Origin: Pseudothauera rhizosphaerae
GTDB lineage: Bacteria; Pseudomonadota; Gammaproteobacteria; Burkholderiales; Rhodocyclaceae
Length of the DNA stretch: 64,000 bases
Direction: 5' to 3'
NCBI RefSeq assembly: GCF_004801305.1
Contig: NZ_SSOD01000007.1
Location: forward strand, 124,001-188,000
Shown one piece after another: positions 33,824 through 42,692 of the stretch. Positions within the stretch are counted from its first letter, which is position 1. Every line of letters begins with the position of its first letter. The position numbers were made by a program, and so were the translations under genes. The notes beneath the pieces are model-generated. The model was not told where the DNA came from. It did not search any database and worked only from the letters and a program-made list of their open reading frames with translations.

Positions 33824-34840
33824 ATGCCCTTCCAGATTTCACTCCAGCCCGGCGGCCAGCAGTTCCAGGCCGAACCCGACCAGACCATCCTGGACGCGGC
33901 CCTGGCGGCCGGCCTGCTGCTGCCTTACGGCTGCCGCGACGGGGCCTGCGGCGCGTGCAAGGGCAAGGTGATCGCGGGCACGGTGGATCACGGCGGCGTG
34001 TCGGGCGCGGTGCTCACCGACGAGGAGCGGGCCGCCGGCCTGGCCCTGTTCTGCCGCGCCACGGCGCGCTCGGACCTGGTGCTGGAAGCGCGCACCGTGG
34101 CGCGCACCGGCGACATCCCGGTCAAGAAGCTGCCCTGCCGCGTGCAGAAGCTCGAACGCGCGGCCGACGACGTGATGATCCTGGACCTCAAACTGCCGGC
34201 CACGGAGCAGTTCCAGTTCCACGCCGGGCAGTACATCGACATCCTGCTCGCCGACGGTGGACGGCGCAGTTTCTCCATTGCCAACGCGCCCCACGACGCC
34301 GGCCACCTGGAACTGCACGTGCGCCGGGTACCCGGCGGCCGCTTCACCAGCCACGTGTTCGAGGGCATGAAGGAACGCGACATCCTGCGCTTGGAAGGCC
34401 CGCTCGGCAGCTTCTTCCTGCGCGAGGACAGCGGCAAGCCCATCGTGCTGGTGGCCGGCGGCACCGGCTTCGCGCCGATCAAGAGCATCGTGGAGCACGC
34501 CCGGCACATCGGCCTCGACCGCCCGATGACGCTGTACTGGGGGTCGCGCGACCGTGCCGGCCTGTACATGGACGGACTCGCTCGCGGGTGGGAGGGGGCT
34601 CTTCCCGGCTTCCGCTATATTCCGGTACTCTCCGACCCGTCGGCCGATGACGCATGGGACGGACGTCGCGGATTGGTGCATCGTGCGGTCATGGAGGATC
34701 TGCCGGACCTGTCCGGGCACGAAGTCTATGCCTGCGGCGCGCCGGCGATGATCACGGCCGCCCGCATGGATTTCGCATCGGGCTGCGGCCTGCCGGACAC
34801 GGCTTTCTTCGCCGATTCCTTCACCTATTCGAACAAGTGA
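33824..34840 (+). CDS. 2Fe-2S/FAD/NAD(P)H oxidoreductase (CDP-6-deoxyglucoseen reductase-like)
   Basis: A 338-residue electron-transfer flavoprotein. Residues 1-90 are a plant-type 2Fe-2S ferredoxin with CRDGACGACKG and a distant fourth Cys (LFCRA). Then come an FAD domain (RRSFSIANAPHD) and an NAD(P)H domain (IVLVAGGTGFAPIKSIVEHA, YACGAP). Such proteins serve as reductases for oxygenases or in deoxysugar synthesis; none of those partners is adjacent. The HDOD gene follows after four bases, so the two are probably cotranscribed. Confidence 0.88.
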   Translation: MPFQISLQPGGQQFQAEPDQTILDAALAAGLLLPYGCRDGACGACKGKVIAGTVDHGGVSGAVLTDEERAAGLALFCRATARSDLVLEARTVARTGDIPVKKLPCRVQKLERAADDVMILDLKLPATEQFQFHAGQYIDILLADGGRRSFSIANAPHDAGHLELHVRRVPGGRFTSHVFEGMKERDILRLEGPLGSFFLREDSGKPIVLVAGGTGFAPIKSIVEHARHIGLDRPMTLYWGSRDRAGLYMDGLARGWEGALPGFRYIPVLSDPSADDAWDGRRGLVHRAVMEDLPDLSGHEVYACGAPAMITAARMDFASGCGLPDTAFFADSFTYSNK

Positions 34841-34844
34841 TGCC

Positions 34845-35981
34845 ATGAGCCAGACCGTCATCCTCACCCGCGAGCCCGTCGTCAACAAGAGCCGCGCGAT
34901 CACCGCCAACCGGCTCATCGCCCACGGCCAGAACATGGGGGCCGTGGTGGACGCGCTCAACGGCCTGGCCGACGTGTGGCCGACGCGCCACACGGTGTTC
35001 GTGTGCCTGGGGCGGCTCGTGCCCACGCCCGACCTGATGAACTGGTCGGCGCCGCAGAACGCCATGGTGGAGATTCCGGTGCAGGCCCTGAACCACCCCC
35101 AGACCCAGGCCCTGCTGCCGCAGTTGCGCGAAGCCGGCATCAGCACCTGCCTGAGCTGGTACGCACCGGGCACCGCGCTGCCGGCCGGCGCCGAATGGCG
35201 CTTCGTGCTGCTCGATGCACGCAAGAACGCCGCACCCAACGGGGCGCCGGGGCTCAGCCTGGCCTGGGGCCTGGCGGATCTGCCCGCCTTCCAGAAGGCG
35301 GTGGCCGCGGGCTACGACGGCGCCTCGGGCTGGTTCTTCCTGCACGGCAACCCGCCGCCCAAGGATCTGACGCCGGGGCACGCCCAGATCGTGCGGCTGC
35401 TCAACCTGGTGCGCAACAACGGCGACATCAAGGAGATCGAGGCGGTGCTCAAGCAGGACGTGGCCCTGTCCTACAAGCTGCTGCGCTACATCAACTCGGC
35501 CGGCTTCGGCCTGATGTGCGAGATCCAGTCCTTCCGCCACGCGGTCAGCATCCTGGGCTACGACAAGCTCAACAAGTGGCTGTCGCTGCTGCTGGTCACC
35601 GCCAGCCGCGACCCCAGCGCACCGGCCATGATGCAGACCGCGATCACGCGCGGCCGCTTCATGGAGGAAGCGGGGGCGCAATTCTTCGACAAATCCGAAC
35701 GGGACAACCTGTTCATCACCGGCGCCTTCTCGCTGCTCAACCTGCTGCTCGGCACCTCCATGCAGGCGGTGCTCGACGAGATGAACCTGCCGCCCAACGT
35801 CACCGAGGCCCTGCTCTACGAGCAGGGCGAATTCGCCCCCTTCCTCAAGCTCGCCCGGCTGTGCGAGAGCTTCGACGGCAGTGCGCTGGCCAAGGCCGCC
35901 GACGAACTGCAGCTCGCACCCGACGTGCTCAACCGCGCCCACCTGACCGCCCTCGCCTTCGCCGACGACCTGCAGGCCTGA
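34845..35981 (+). CDS. Degenerate EAL-HDOD signalling protein
   Basis: A 378-residue protein of the YuxH-like group. The N-terminal ~175 residues resemble an EAL phosphodiesterase fold, beginning VILTREPVVNKSRAITANRL, but the E-A-L and metal-binding residues are absent, so c-di-GMP hydrolysis is unlikely. The C-terminal half is an HDOD domain (about 185-375), with LNLVRNNGDIKEIEAVLKQDVALSYKLLRYIN as the family start, shown here only as recognition blocks. HDOD proteins often control signalling or gene expression. It starts four bases after the reductase. Confidence 0.82.
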   Translation: MSQTVILTREPVVNKSRAITANRLIAHGQNMGAVVDALNGLADVWPTRHTVFVCLGRLVPTPDLMNWSAPQNAMVEIPVQALNHPQTQALLPQLREAGISTCLSWYAPGTALPAGAEWRFVLLDARKNAAPNGAPGLSLAWGLADLPAFQKAVAAGYDGASGWFFLHGNPPPKDLTPGHAQIVRLLNLVRNNGDIKEIEAVLKQDVALSYKLLRYINSAGFGLMCEIQSFRHAVSILGYDKLNKWLSLLLVTASRDPSAPAMMQTAITRGRFMEEAGAQFFDKSERDNLFITGAFSLLNLLLGTSMQAVLDEMNLPPNVTEALLYEQGEFAPFLKLARLCESFDGSALAKAADELQLAPDVLNRAHLTALAFADDLQA

Positions 35982-35983
35982 GA

Positions 35984-36018
35984 GATCCTCCGTCGCAGTC
36001 CGGCGACAGCGGAGGATC
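35984..36018 (+). other. Bulged stem-loop after the EAL-HDOD gene
   Basis: GATCCTCCG (35984-35992) pairs with CGGAGGATC (36010-36018), and TCGC pairs with GCGA inside it, leaving a CAG bulge and a six-base loop. It begins three bases after the stop codon. Without a T run it may be a structured mRNA end or a protein-binding RNA element. The rest of the 207-base gap to the next gene shows only a possible TAATAT -10 at 36171-36176. Confidence 0.4.
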
Positions 36019-36188
36019 GGACCGGACGGCAGGCCCTCTTCCGCGCCGGGCTTGCACCCTGTGTGTTGGGCCTATGCCTTTCGTCGCATGGGCGGCGCGC
36101 ACCGGAGCGCGACGAAACCAGCCACTGCGCCTCTGCGCATTCGGTCACGTCGCCGCTGGCCGATTGTCGCTAATATCCGGGCAGTCCA

Positions 36189-38210
36189 ATGAATGCCCGG
36201 AGCCAGCCCCTGATGGCCCACCCGGTGCCGAGCGCACTCCGCCCTGCTGCGCCCAGCCTCGTGCCGAGCGGCAGCGAGGCTCTCCTCGGCCTGCTCGGCA
36301 ATCCCGAACCCGACTGGCGCGCCGCCGCCGAACTCACCCTGCGCGACGTCACCCTGTGCTTCCCGCTGCTGGCGGCGCGGCCGCTCGCGGGCGGGGAGGC
36401 GTGCGACCTCGGGGCGCTGCTCGAACAGCGTCTGCGCCAGGCGGGCACCGGACTGCTGCGGGCCTGGATGCTCCACCTCGCCCAGGCCGACCCGCCCCGT
36501 GCCGCCGCCCCTGCGGCCGAACTCGCGCAGACGGCCTTGCTGGCCGCCGAATGCGCCCGCCACATCGCCCAGGAAAATCGCTATCCGCGCCCGGACGAAG
36601 CCTATCTGGCCGGCATGTGGCTGGCGCTCGGCCAGGCGGTCGGCGGCGCGAGCGGGCAGTCGGCCAATGCGGCCGCAGCCGCGCTCGCCACGCAGTGCGG
36701 CCTGCCCTCACCGATCGTGGACGCCCTGCTCATCGAACAGGCCCTCGAAGAATACGTTGCCGCCGCCCATCCCCTCGCCCGCATCCTGTGGTCGGCGGTG
36801 CGGCTCGCCCGCGAGCCGGACAGCGCATCCGACCCCCGCTTCGCGGCGATGGCGCACCTGGCGCCGGAGGTGCTCGCCAGCCTGCGCACCGACATCGCGT
36901 TTCTCGCCGGCGGACGGGCCGCTCCGCCCGCCACGGCGGGCGCGCCGTGGCCCCGTGGCCCGCTGCCGCCCCAGTTGCAGGCGGCCGCGCTGGGCGGCCT
37001 TCTGCAAGGGGCCTTCGCCGGACTGGATGCCGAGGCCGTGCACGCACGCCTCGCCCTCGGCTGCCGCCTGCTCGCCGGCGTCGAGCAACCGCTGATCCTC
37101 AGCCCCGCCGACGACCGCCCGCTGGCCCTGCTCTCGCCCGGCGCTCCGCGGCTTGCCGAGTGGGTGGACGAACTGGCCCTGCGCAGCGACGACGAATCGA
37201 GCATGATCGCGCTGGCGCTGCGCAGCACCACACCGACCACCGTGGTACTCGGCGAGAGCCTCGACACGCGCAGCGCGGCCGACTGGCAGATCGGACGCTG
37301 GCTCGGCGCGGGCGTTATCGCCTGCGTGCCCCTCGCACTGGCGCACACCCGCACGGTGGCGGTGTTCGGCTGCCCCCTGGAGCATCTGCCGCTGGACGCC
37401 GCGGCGTCGACGCTTGGCATCCTGATCGCCCGCGCCGCCGACCGTCTGCTCGACGAACAGGCGCGCGTCCGCGCCCAGACCGAGCAGGCCGAGCAGTTCC
37501 AGGCGCGCTACCGCCAGCACGCGCGCACGCTGGTGCACGAGGCCAACAATCCGCTGACCGTGATCCGCAGCTACGTGGGCCTGCTGGAGCAGCGCCACGC
37601 CGACGACACCTCGCTGCGCGACAAGCTCGCCCTCATCGACGAGGAACTGGCCCGCGTCGGCGACCTGCTCGGCCGCTTCAGCGCGCTGCCCGGCCAGGAC
37701 GCGCCGGAGGAACCGCATTGCGCCGTCGGCAGCCTGCTCGACGAACTGCGCGCCCTGTGCGCCGAACCGCTGTTCGAGAGCCACGGCATCCGTTTCGAAC
37801 TGCGCAAGCCGGCCGTCCTGCCACGGGTCGCCATGCCGGCTTCCGCCCTCAGGCAGGTGCTGCTCAACCTGCTGCGCAATGCCTCCGAGGCGCTCTCGCC
37901 GGGCACCCGCTTCGCGCTCGCCGTGCCCGGCCAGCTCGTGGTCGACGGACGCCCCTGCCTGGAGATCCGGCTGATCGACAACGGCCCCGGTCTGTCGGCC
38001 GAACGCATGGCCGACCTGTTCGCCAGCGGCAGTACTACCAAAGGCGGGGAACACCAGGGTATCGGGCTTTCAATCGTTCGCGATATTCTTTTGCGTTGGA
38101 ACGCGACCGTCGTCTGCCGCAGCCAGGCGGGCAGCGGAACCGGCTTCCAGTTGTTCGTTCCGGTACAAATTCCTCCGGATCGATTAAATGCCTTTAAGAA
38201 TTTGGTTTAA
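36189..38210 (+). CDS. HDOD-domain sensor histidine kinase
   Basis: A 673-residue cytoplasmic protein without clear membrane helices. The N-terminal ~200 residues form an HDOD domain, residues about 250-430 resemble a GAF-like sensory region, and the C-terminus is a kinase: H-box His H450 in LVHEANNPLTVIRSYVGLL, N-box VLLNLLRNASEAL, NGPGLS and GIGLSIVRDIL. The last codons are unusually AT-rich. It is followed by a REC-PAS-GGDEF-EAL protein, which is the obvious phosphorylation partner. HDOD fused directly to a kinase is uncommon but known. Confidence 0.85.
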   Translation: MNARSQPLMAHPVPSALRPAAPSLVPSGSEALLGLLGNPEPDWRAAAELTLRDVTLCFPLLAARPLAGGEACDLGALLEQRLRQAGTGLLRAWMLHLAQADPPRAAAPAAELAQTALLAAECARHIAQENRYPRPDEAYLAGMWLALGQAVGGASGQSANAAAAALATQCGLPSPIVDALLIEQALEEYVAAAHPLARILWSAVRLAREPDSASDPRFAAMAHLAPEVLASLRTDIAFLAGGRAAPPATAGAPWPRGPLPPQLQAAALGGLLQGAFAGLDAEAVHARLALGCRLLAGVEQPLILSPADDRPLALLSPGAPRLAEWVDELALRSDDESSMIALALRSTTPTTVVLGESLDTRSAADWQIGRWLGAGVIACVPLALAHTRTVAVFGCPLEHLPLDAAASTLGILIARAADRLLDEQARVRAQTEQAEQFQARYRQHARTLVHEANNPLTVIRSYVGLLEQRHADDTSLRDKLALIDEELARVGDLLGRFSALPGQDAPEEPHCAVGSLLDELRALCAEPLFESHGIRFELRKPAVLPRVAMPASALRQVLLNLLRNASEALSPGTRFALAVPGQLVVDGRPCLEIRLIDNGPGLSAERMADLFASGSTTKGGEHQGIGLSIVRDILLRWNATVVCRSQAGSGTGFQLFVPVQIPPDRLNAFKNLV

Positions 38211-38355
38211 ACTTTTGGCACAGAAGAGATTTCCGTCGGATTCGATGACGAAACGCTTTCCCGCCCGCATCCGGTGGCGGTAAGCTCCGCGGCACGAAAA
38301 CGGAAAGCTCGTGCAGTACCGGAACGCTCCATAACCAGCGCAGCTCAGGGGGGTC

Positions 38356-40521
38356 ATGGTTATCCCGGCAGAGCAACCCTTCTTCGATCAGGCGGCAACG
38401 CGCGACGGCGCCGAACTGCCGTGCCGCATCCTGATCGTCGATGACGACGTGGCGCTGCGCCGCACGCTTCCGCACGTGCTCGCGCACTCGACGCGCCAGT
38501 TCGACGAATGCGGTACGGTCGCCGAAGCCCTCGAGAAGCTCGCCGGCACCGAATACGATTTGATCCTGCTCGACTACCGCCTGCCCGACGGCAACGGCCT
38601 CGCGGTGCTCGACTGGCTGGCCGAGCGGCACCGGGGCGAGGCGGTGATCATGATCAGCGGCGAGGACGCCATCGATGCCGCCATCGGCGCCCTGCGCGGC
38701 GGCGCCGACGATTTCGTGCGCAAGCCCTACCATGTGGTGCAGATGCAGCGCACGGTGCAGAACGTGCTGCACCGTACCGCCCTCGAACGTGCCAACCGCG
38801 CCATGAGCCAGCGCCTGCACGCCTCCGAGCGCCTGCACCGCTACCTCGTGGAAAGTTCGCCCGACCTCATCTTCACCCTCGATGCGGACGGCTGCTTCAG
38901 CTACCTGAATCCGCGCGTGGAAGCCCTGCTCGGCTTCGAGCGCGCCCAGTTGCTCAGGCGCCCCTTCATCCTGCTGGTGATGCCCGAGGACCAGGACCGC
39001 ATCCAGGCCCTGCTGCAGGTCTGCCGCAGCGGCCGTTCGGACGGCTTCAGCATCGAACTGCGCCTGCGCCGCAACCGCCACATGGTGGAGGACGGCGAGA
39101 ACACCTACGTCACCGTCGCCCTCAACGGCCTGCCCATGGCCGGCGAGGACGGCGCAGGCATCGGTCTCTACGGCGTCGCCCGCGACATCTCCGAGCGCAA
39201 GCGGGCCGAGGAGATCATCACCTTCCAGGCCTACCACGACCAGCTCACCCGCCTGCCCAACCGCGTGCTGTTCCGCGACCGCCTCGAACTCGCGGTTGCC
39301 CAGGCGCAGCGGCGCGCCGGCATGCTGGCGGTGATGTTCATCGACGTGGACCGCTTCAAGCTCGTCAACGACACCTACGGGCACGCCGCGGGCGACGCCC
39401 TGCTGCGCAATCTGGCCGAACGGCTGGGCACCGCCCTGCGCCGCGGCGACACGCTGGCCCGGCTCGGCGGGGACGAGTTCACCATCCTGTTGCCGGACAT
39501 CTCCCGTCCCGAGGACGCCGAGACCACCGCGCGCAAGATACTCGACACGCTGGCCCGGCCGTTCGCGCTGCCGTCAGGCGAATTCCGCGCCACGGTCAGC
39601 ATCGGCATCTCCATCTATCCGCGCGACGGCAAGAGCGCGGAAGAGCTGACCAAGCATGCCGACGTGGCCATGTACAAGGTCAAGCGCTCCGGCAAGAACG
39701 GCTTCCGCTTCTTCGACGCCGAACTCAACGCCCACCACCGCCAGCGCGTGACGCTGGAGAACGACCTGCACAACGCCCTCGAACGCAACGAGTTCGAGCT
39801 CCACTTCCAGCCCCAGGTCAGCATGGCCGGGCGGCGGGTGGTCGGCATGGAGGCGCTGCTGCGCTGGAACCATCCCCTGCACGGGCAGATCGGGCCTGCA
39901 GTGTTCATCCCGGTCGCCGAGGAGATGGGCCTGATCACCGACATCAGCCGCTGGGTGCTGGACCGCTCCTGCCACCAGTTGATGCGCTGGCGCGACTCCG
40001 GACACACGGACCTGCGCATGTCCCTCAACCTGTCGCCGCACGATTTCGACCGCGCCGGCATGGTGGACGAGGTGCTCGCCGCGGTCACCCGCTACCGCAT
40101 CCCGCCCGCCCAGCTCGAACTCGAGATCACCGAGAGCATGATGATGCAGGACACGGAGGGCGCGGCCGCCAAGGTGCAGGCCCTGCGCGCGGCCGGCCTG
40201 GGGGTGGCGATCGACGACTTCGGCACCGGCTATTCCTCCCTGTCCTACCTGCAGAAATTCCCGGTGAGCTGCCTGAAGATAGACCGCAGCTTCGTGGGCG
40301 ACCTGTACGGCCCCGCCCTCAACCCCATCATCTCCGCGATCACCGGCATCGCGCGCGGCTTCGGCCTGCAACTGATCGCCGAAGGCGTGGAACAGGCCGA
40401 GCAGGTCGAAGTGCTGCGCTCCCTCGGCTGCGACGTCATGCAGGGCTACTACTTCGCCCATCCGGCCGCCGCGGCCGAGGCCGAGCAGTGGCTGCAGACC
40501 CCGCCCTGCGCCATGCTCTGA
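38356..40521 (+). CDS. Response regulator with PAS, GGDEF and EAL domains
   Basis: A 721-residue c-di-GMP enzyme controlled by phosphorylation. Receiver domain at about 22-140 (ILIVDDDVA, LILLDYRLPDG, VRKPYHV), PAS at about 155-280, GGDEF at about 290-455 with the motif at 371-375 and an inhibitory RxxD site (RRGD) five residues before it, and EAL at about 465-715 with E499-A-L and DDFGTGYSSLSYL. Both catalytic signatures are intact, so it could make and degrade c-di-GMP. AGGGGGG precedes the ATG. It follows the HDOD-kinase gene and ends in a strong terminator. Confidence 0.93.
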   Translation: MVIPAEQPFFDQAATRDGAELPCRILIVDDDVALRRTLPHVLAHSTRQFDECGTVAEALEKLAGTEYDLILLDYRLPDGNGLAVLDWLAERHRGEAVIMISGEDAIDAAIGALRGGADDFVRKPYHVVQMQRTVQNVLHRTALERANRAMSQRLHASERLHRYLVESSPDLIFTLDADGCFSYLNPRVEALLGFERAQLLRRPFILLVMPEDQDRIQALLQVCRSGRSDGFSIELRLRRNRHMVEDGENTYVTVALNGLPMAGEDGAGIGLYGVARDISERKRAEEIITFQAYHDQLTRLPNRVLFRDRLELAVAQAQRRAGMLAVMFIDVDRFKLVNDTYGHAAGDALLRNLAERLGTALRRGDTLARLGGDEFTILLPDISRPEDAETTARKILDTLARPFALPSGEFRATVSIGISIYPRDGKSAEELTKHADVAMYKVKRSGKNGFRFFDAELNAHHRQRVTLENDLHNALERNEFELHFQPQVSMAGRRVVGMEALLRWNHPLHGQIGPAVFIPVAEEMGLITDISRWVLDRSCHQLMRWRDSGHTDLRMSLNLSPHDFDRAGMVDEVLAAVTRYRIPPAQLELEITESMMMQDTEGAAAKVQALRAAGLGVAIDDFGTGYSSLSYLQKFPVSCLKIDRSFVGDLYGPALNPIISAITGIARGFGLQLIAEGVEQAEQVEVLRSLGCDVMQGYYFAHPAAAAEAEQWLQTPPCAML

Positions 40522-40540
40522 ACGGCACGCGGCGAGGAAT

Positions 40541-40580
40541 GCCAACAAAAAACCAGCCCGCGGGCTGGTTTCTTGTTGGT
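40541..40580. terminator. Bidirectional rho-independent terminator
   Basis: AACCAGCCCG-CGGGCTGGTT (40551-40570) is a perfect palindrome. It is flanked by CCAACAA and TTGTTGG, so 40 bases are almost fully self-complementary, with A-rich and T-rich sides on the two strands. It lies between the convergent EAL and cytochrome genes. Confidence 0.85.
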
Positions 40581-40593
40581 GCGTGTCAGGCGC

Positions 40594-40902
40594 TTACTTC
40601 TGGGTCAGCACCCACTCGGCCAGCGTCTTGGCATCGGCCTCGCTGACCTGCGGGTTGGGGGGCATCGGGATCTGGCCCCAAACGCCCACGCCGCCCTTCT
40701 GGATCTTGGTCGCCAGCGTGGCGGCTGCACCGGCCTGGCCGGCGTACTTGGCGGCCACGTCCTTGTAGGCCGGACCGACCAGCTTCTTGTCCACCGTATG
40801 ACAGGCCAGGCAGTTCTTGGCCTTGGCCAGATCGGCGGAGGCGAAGGCCGGAGCGGCCGAAAGCAGGCCGGCAGCAACCGCGGCAGCAACGAAAAGCTTC
40901 AT
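40594..40902 (-). CDS. Class I cytochrome c (c551/c552-like)
   Basis: A 102-residue periplasmic monohaem electron carrier. A signal peptide covers about residues 1-22 (AAPAFA). The haem attaches to C31 and C34 with H35 (CLACH), and M80 in QIPMPPNP is the axial sixth ligand. The mature size of about 80 residues fits cytochrome c551, which delivers electrons to terminal oxidases or nitrite reductase. It stands alone between the terminator and queF. Confidence 0.94.
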   Translation of the reverse strand: MKLFVAAAVAAGLLSAAPAFASADLAKAKNCLACHTVDKKLVGPAYKDVAAKYAGQAGAAATLATKIQKGGVGVWGQIPMPPNPQVSEADAKTLAEWVLTQK

Positions 40903-41046
40903 GGTTTCTTCCTCATGGTGGTGGTAGAACGTGGGCGGATACTAAACCAGTCGGCCCACCCTTGCCTACCTGTTCAACAAATGTTGCAGCACTCCGACCG
41001 CCTCGCGACGCCTTGATTCCCAAGGGAAATCGCATCGCCCGGCGTC

Positions 41047-41904
41047 CTACTGGCGTATTTCCATAGTATTAGCCGGCGGCGCCATTCCAGGCGTGGCGCG
41101 CCACGGGTTGATGTCCAGCCCGCCGCGCCGCGTGTAGCGCGCCCACACCAGCAGTTCGCGCGGCCGGCAGCGCGCCATCAGGTCGCAGAAGATACGCTCC
41201 ACGCACTGCTCGTGAAATTCGTTGTGGCGGCGGAACGACACGATGTAACGCAGCAGCCCGGCGCGCTCGATCGGTGCGCCGCGATAACGCACCGCCACCA
41301 TGCCCCAGTCCGGCTGGCCGGTGACCAGGCAATTGGATTTCAGCAGGTACGAGTACAGGGTCTCGGCCACTTCCGGCTGCCCGGCGGCGGCCGCGAGAAA
41401 GGCCGGCTGCGGACGGTAGGTGTCGATGTCGATGTCCAGCCCGTCCAGACAGATGCCCTCCGGCGTGCCGGACGCGCGCCGCGGCGCCTCGCCCAGCGGT
41501 TCGACGGCGACCTCCACCGGCGCGCCGGCAGCGGCCGACAGGTCGGCGCGGATGAGCGCGGCCACCGCCTGTGCATCCGCGCAGCGGCTCTGGTTGAAGG
41601 CGTTCAGATACAGCTTGAGGGACTTGGATTCGATTAGCCGCGGCGAATCGGCCGACACGGTGAAGCTCGCCAGCGCCACCACCGGCTTGCCGCGCGGGTT
41701 GAGCCAGGACAGCTCATAGGCGTTCCACAGGTCGGCGCCGACGAAGGGCAGCGCACCCGCGGCGATGCCCAGCTCGTCGCGCTTCAACTGGCGTTCGATG
41801 GGAAACAGCAGCTCCGGCGCGTAGGTGTCGCGGTAGGCGACCGGCTGGCCGAGGGGCGAGGCTTCGGCGCCGTGCAGGGCGGGAGCAGCAGGGGTGTCTT
41901 TCAT
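41047..41904 (-). CDS. queF: NADPH-dependent 7-cyano-7-deazaguanine reductase
   Basis: Reduces preQ0 to preQ1 in queuosine synthesis. The 285-residue length and two-part layout mark the bimodular (type II) QueF. The QueF motif ESKSLKLYLNAFNQ lies at 92-105, and the catalytic Cys C192 with Asp D199 in LLKSNCLVTGQPDWG. It lies 45 bases downstream of the anti-sigma-like gene on the same strand; no other queuosine genes are in view. Confidence 0.95.
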   Translation of the reverse strand: MKDTPAAPALHGAEASPLGQPVAYRDTYAPELLFPIERQLKRDELGIAAGALPFVGADLWNAYELSWLNPRGKPVVALASFTVSADSPRLIESKSLKLYLNAFNQSRCADAQAVAALIRADLSAAAGAPVEVAVEPLGEAPRRASGTPEGICLDGLDIDIDTYRPQPAFLAAAAGQPEVAETLYSYLLKSNCLVTGQPDWGMVAVRYRGAPIERAGLLRYIVSFRRHNEFHEQCVERIFCDLMARCRPRELLVWARYTRRGGLDINPWRATPGMAPPANTMEIRQ

Positions 41905-41949
41905 GGCGCGCGATTGTATGCGATGGCGGAAGGCGCAGCGTGGACATCG

Positions 41950-42426
41950 CTAGTCGACGGATGGTTCGTGGACATGGGCGCGCACCCGGCTGCCCGGCGG
42001 CAGGAACTCCAGGCGATCGAAATGGAGCGCACGGGCCAGCGCAATGCCGCGCCCGCTGGGCGCCCGGCTGCGCACCGGGTCCAGGGCCAGCCAGGGCAGC
42101 CAGTCGAAACCCCGGCCTGCGTCGGCGATCTCGAAGCACCAGCCCTCGGCAGTGCGCCACGCGGCAAGCTGCGCGCGGCGCTCGCCCAGTCCGGGCGAGG
42201 CCAGGCGGCGCGCCACCTCCGCCTCCCACTGCCCGGAAGCCCGCAGCTCCGTCTTCAGCGCGTGACCGATCTCCAGGTTGCCGTGTTCGATGGCGTTGAC
42301 CAGCAGCTCGTAGAGGCCGGGCTCGGCCCGCTGCGGCCGGGCGCACAACGCAGCGGCCCGACGTGCGGCGGCGTGGGCTTCCGTCAGGGTGCGGACGTGG
42401 AGCGAGAGGACGATGGCGGCGGACAT
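41950..42426 (-). CDS. Anti-sigma-type ATP-binding protein (GHKL/RsbW-like)
   Basis: A 158-residue lone HATPase domain like RsbW/SpoIIAB anti-sigma kinases. The N box is ELLVNAIEHGN, the G1 box DAGRGFD, and the G2 region SGRGIALAR. No histidine-phosphorylation domain is attached. No sigma factor, anti-anti-sigma factor or PP2C phosphatase lies nearby, so its partner is unknown. The ATG at 42426 (MSAAIVLSLHVR) is chosen over an upstream in-frame start that has no homology. It is divergent from the unknown membrane protein. Confidence 0.78.
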   Translation of the reverse strand: MSAAIVLSLHVRTLTEAHAAARRAAALCARPQRAEPGLYELLVNAIEHGNLEIGHALKTELRASGQWEAEVARRLASPGLGERRAQLAAWRTAEGWCFEIADAGRGFDWLPWLALDPVRSRAPSGRGIALARALHFDRLEFLPPGSRVRAHVHEPSVD

Positions 42427-42692
42427 GGGGCGAACGCTAGCACAGCCCCACCCTCTGCCGCACCCGGCCAGCATGATCTACGCCGCCGGGAGGGGCGCGC
42501 CCGGTCCCCTGCGTGGGCAAGTCCGCTCATGCCGTCTGTCGGGGATATCCTACGTCATGTCGGTGGCTACCGACCCCGGATTGACAGCATCGACTGATAT
42601 TACGCAAGCATTCCCGGGGCGATCATTCCCTCCCGGAGACGTCTTGCCGGTTATGTCATTGGTGTCGACAACGACCCTGGAGGACAACCATC
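42427..42692. other. 266-base divergent intergenic region
   Basis: It separates the anti-sigma-type gene from the membrane-protein gene and is less GC-rich toward the middle. TTGACA occurs at 42581-42586, but no -10 is found at proper spacing. I see no RNA gene or clear operator. Confidence 0.4.

Noticed and set aside
42581-42610. Consensus TTGACA as a promoter for the unknown membrane protein
   Set aside because: No acceptable -10 lies 15-19 bases downstream; the nearest AT-rich segment is only 11 bases away.
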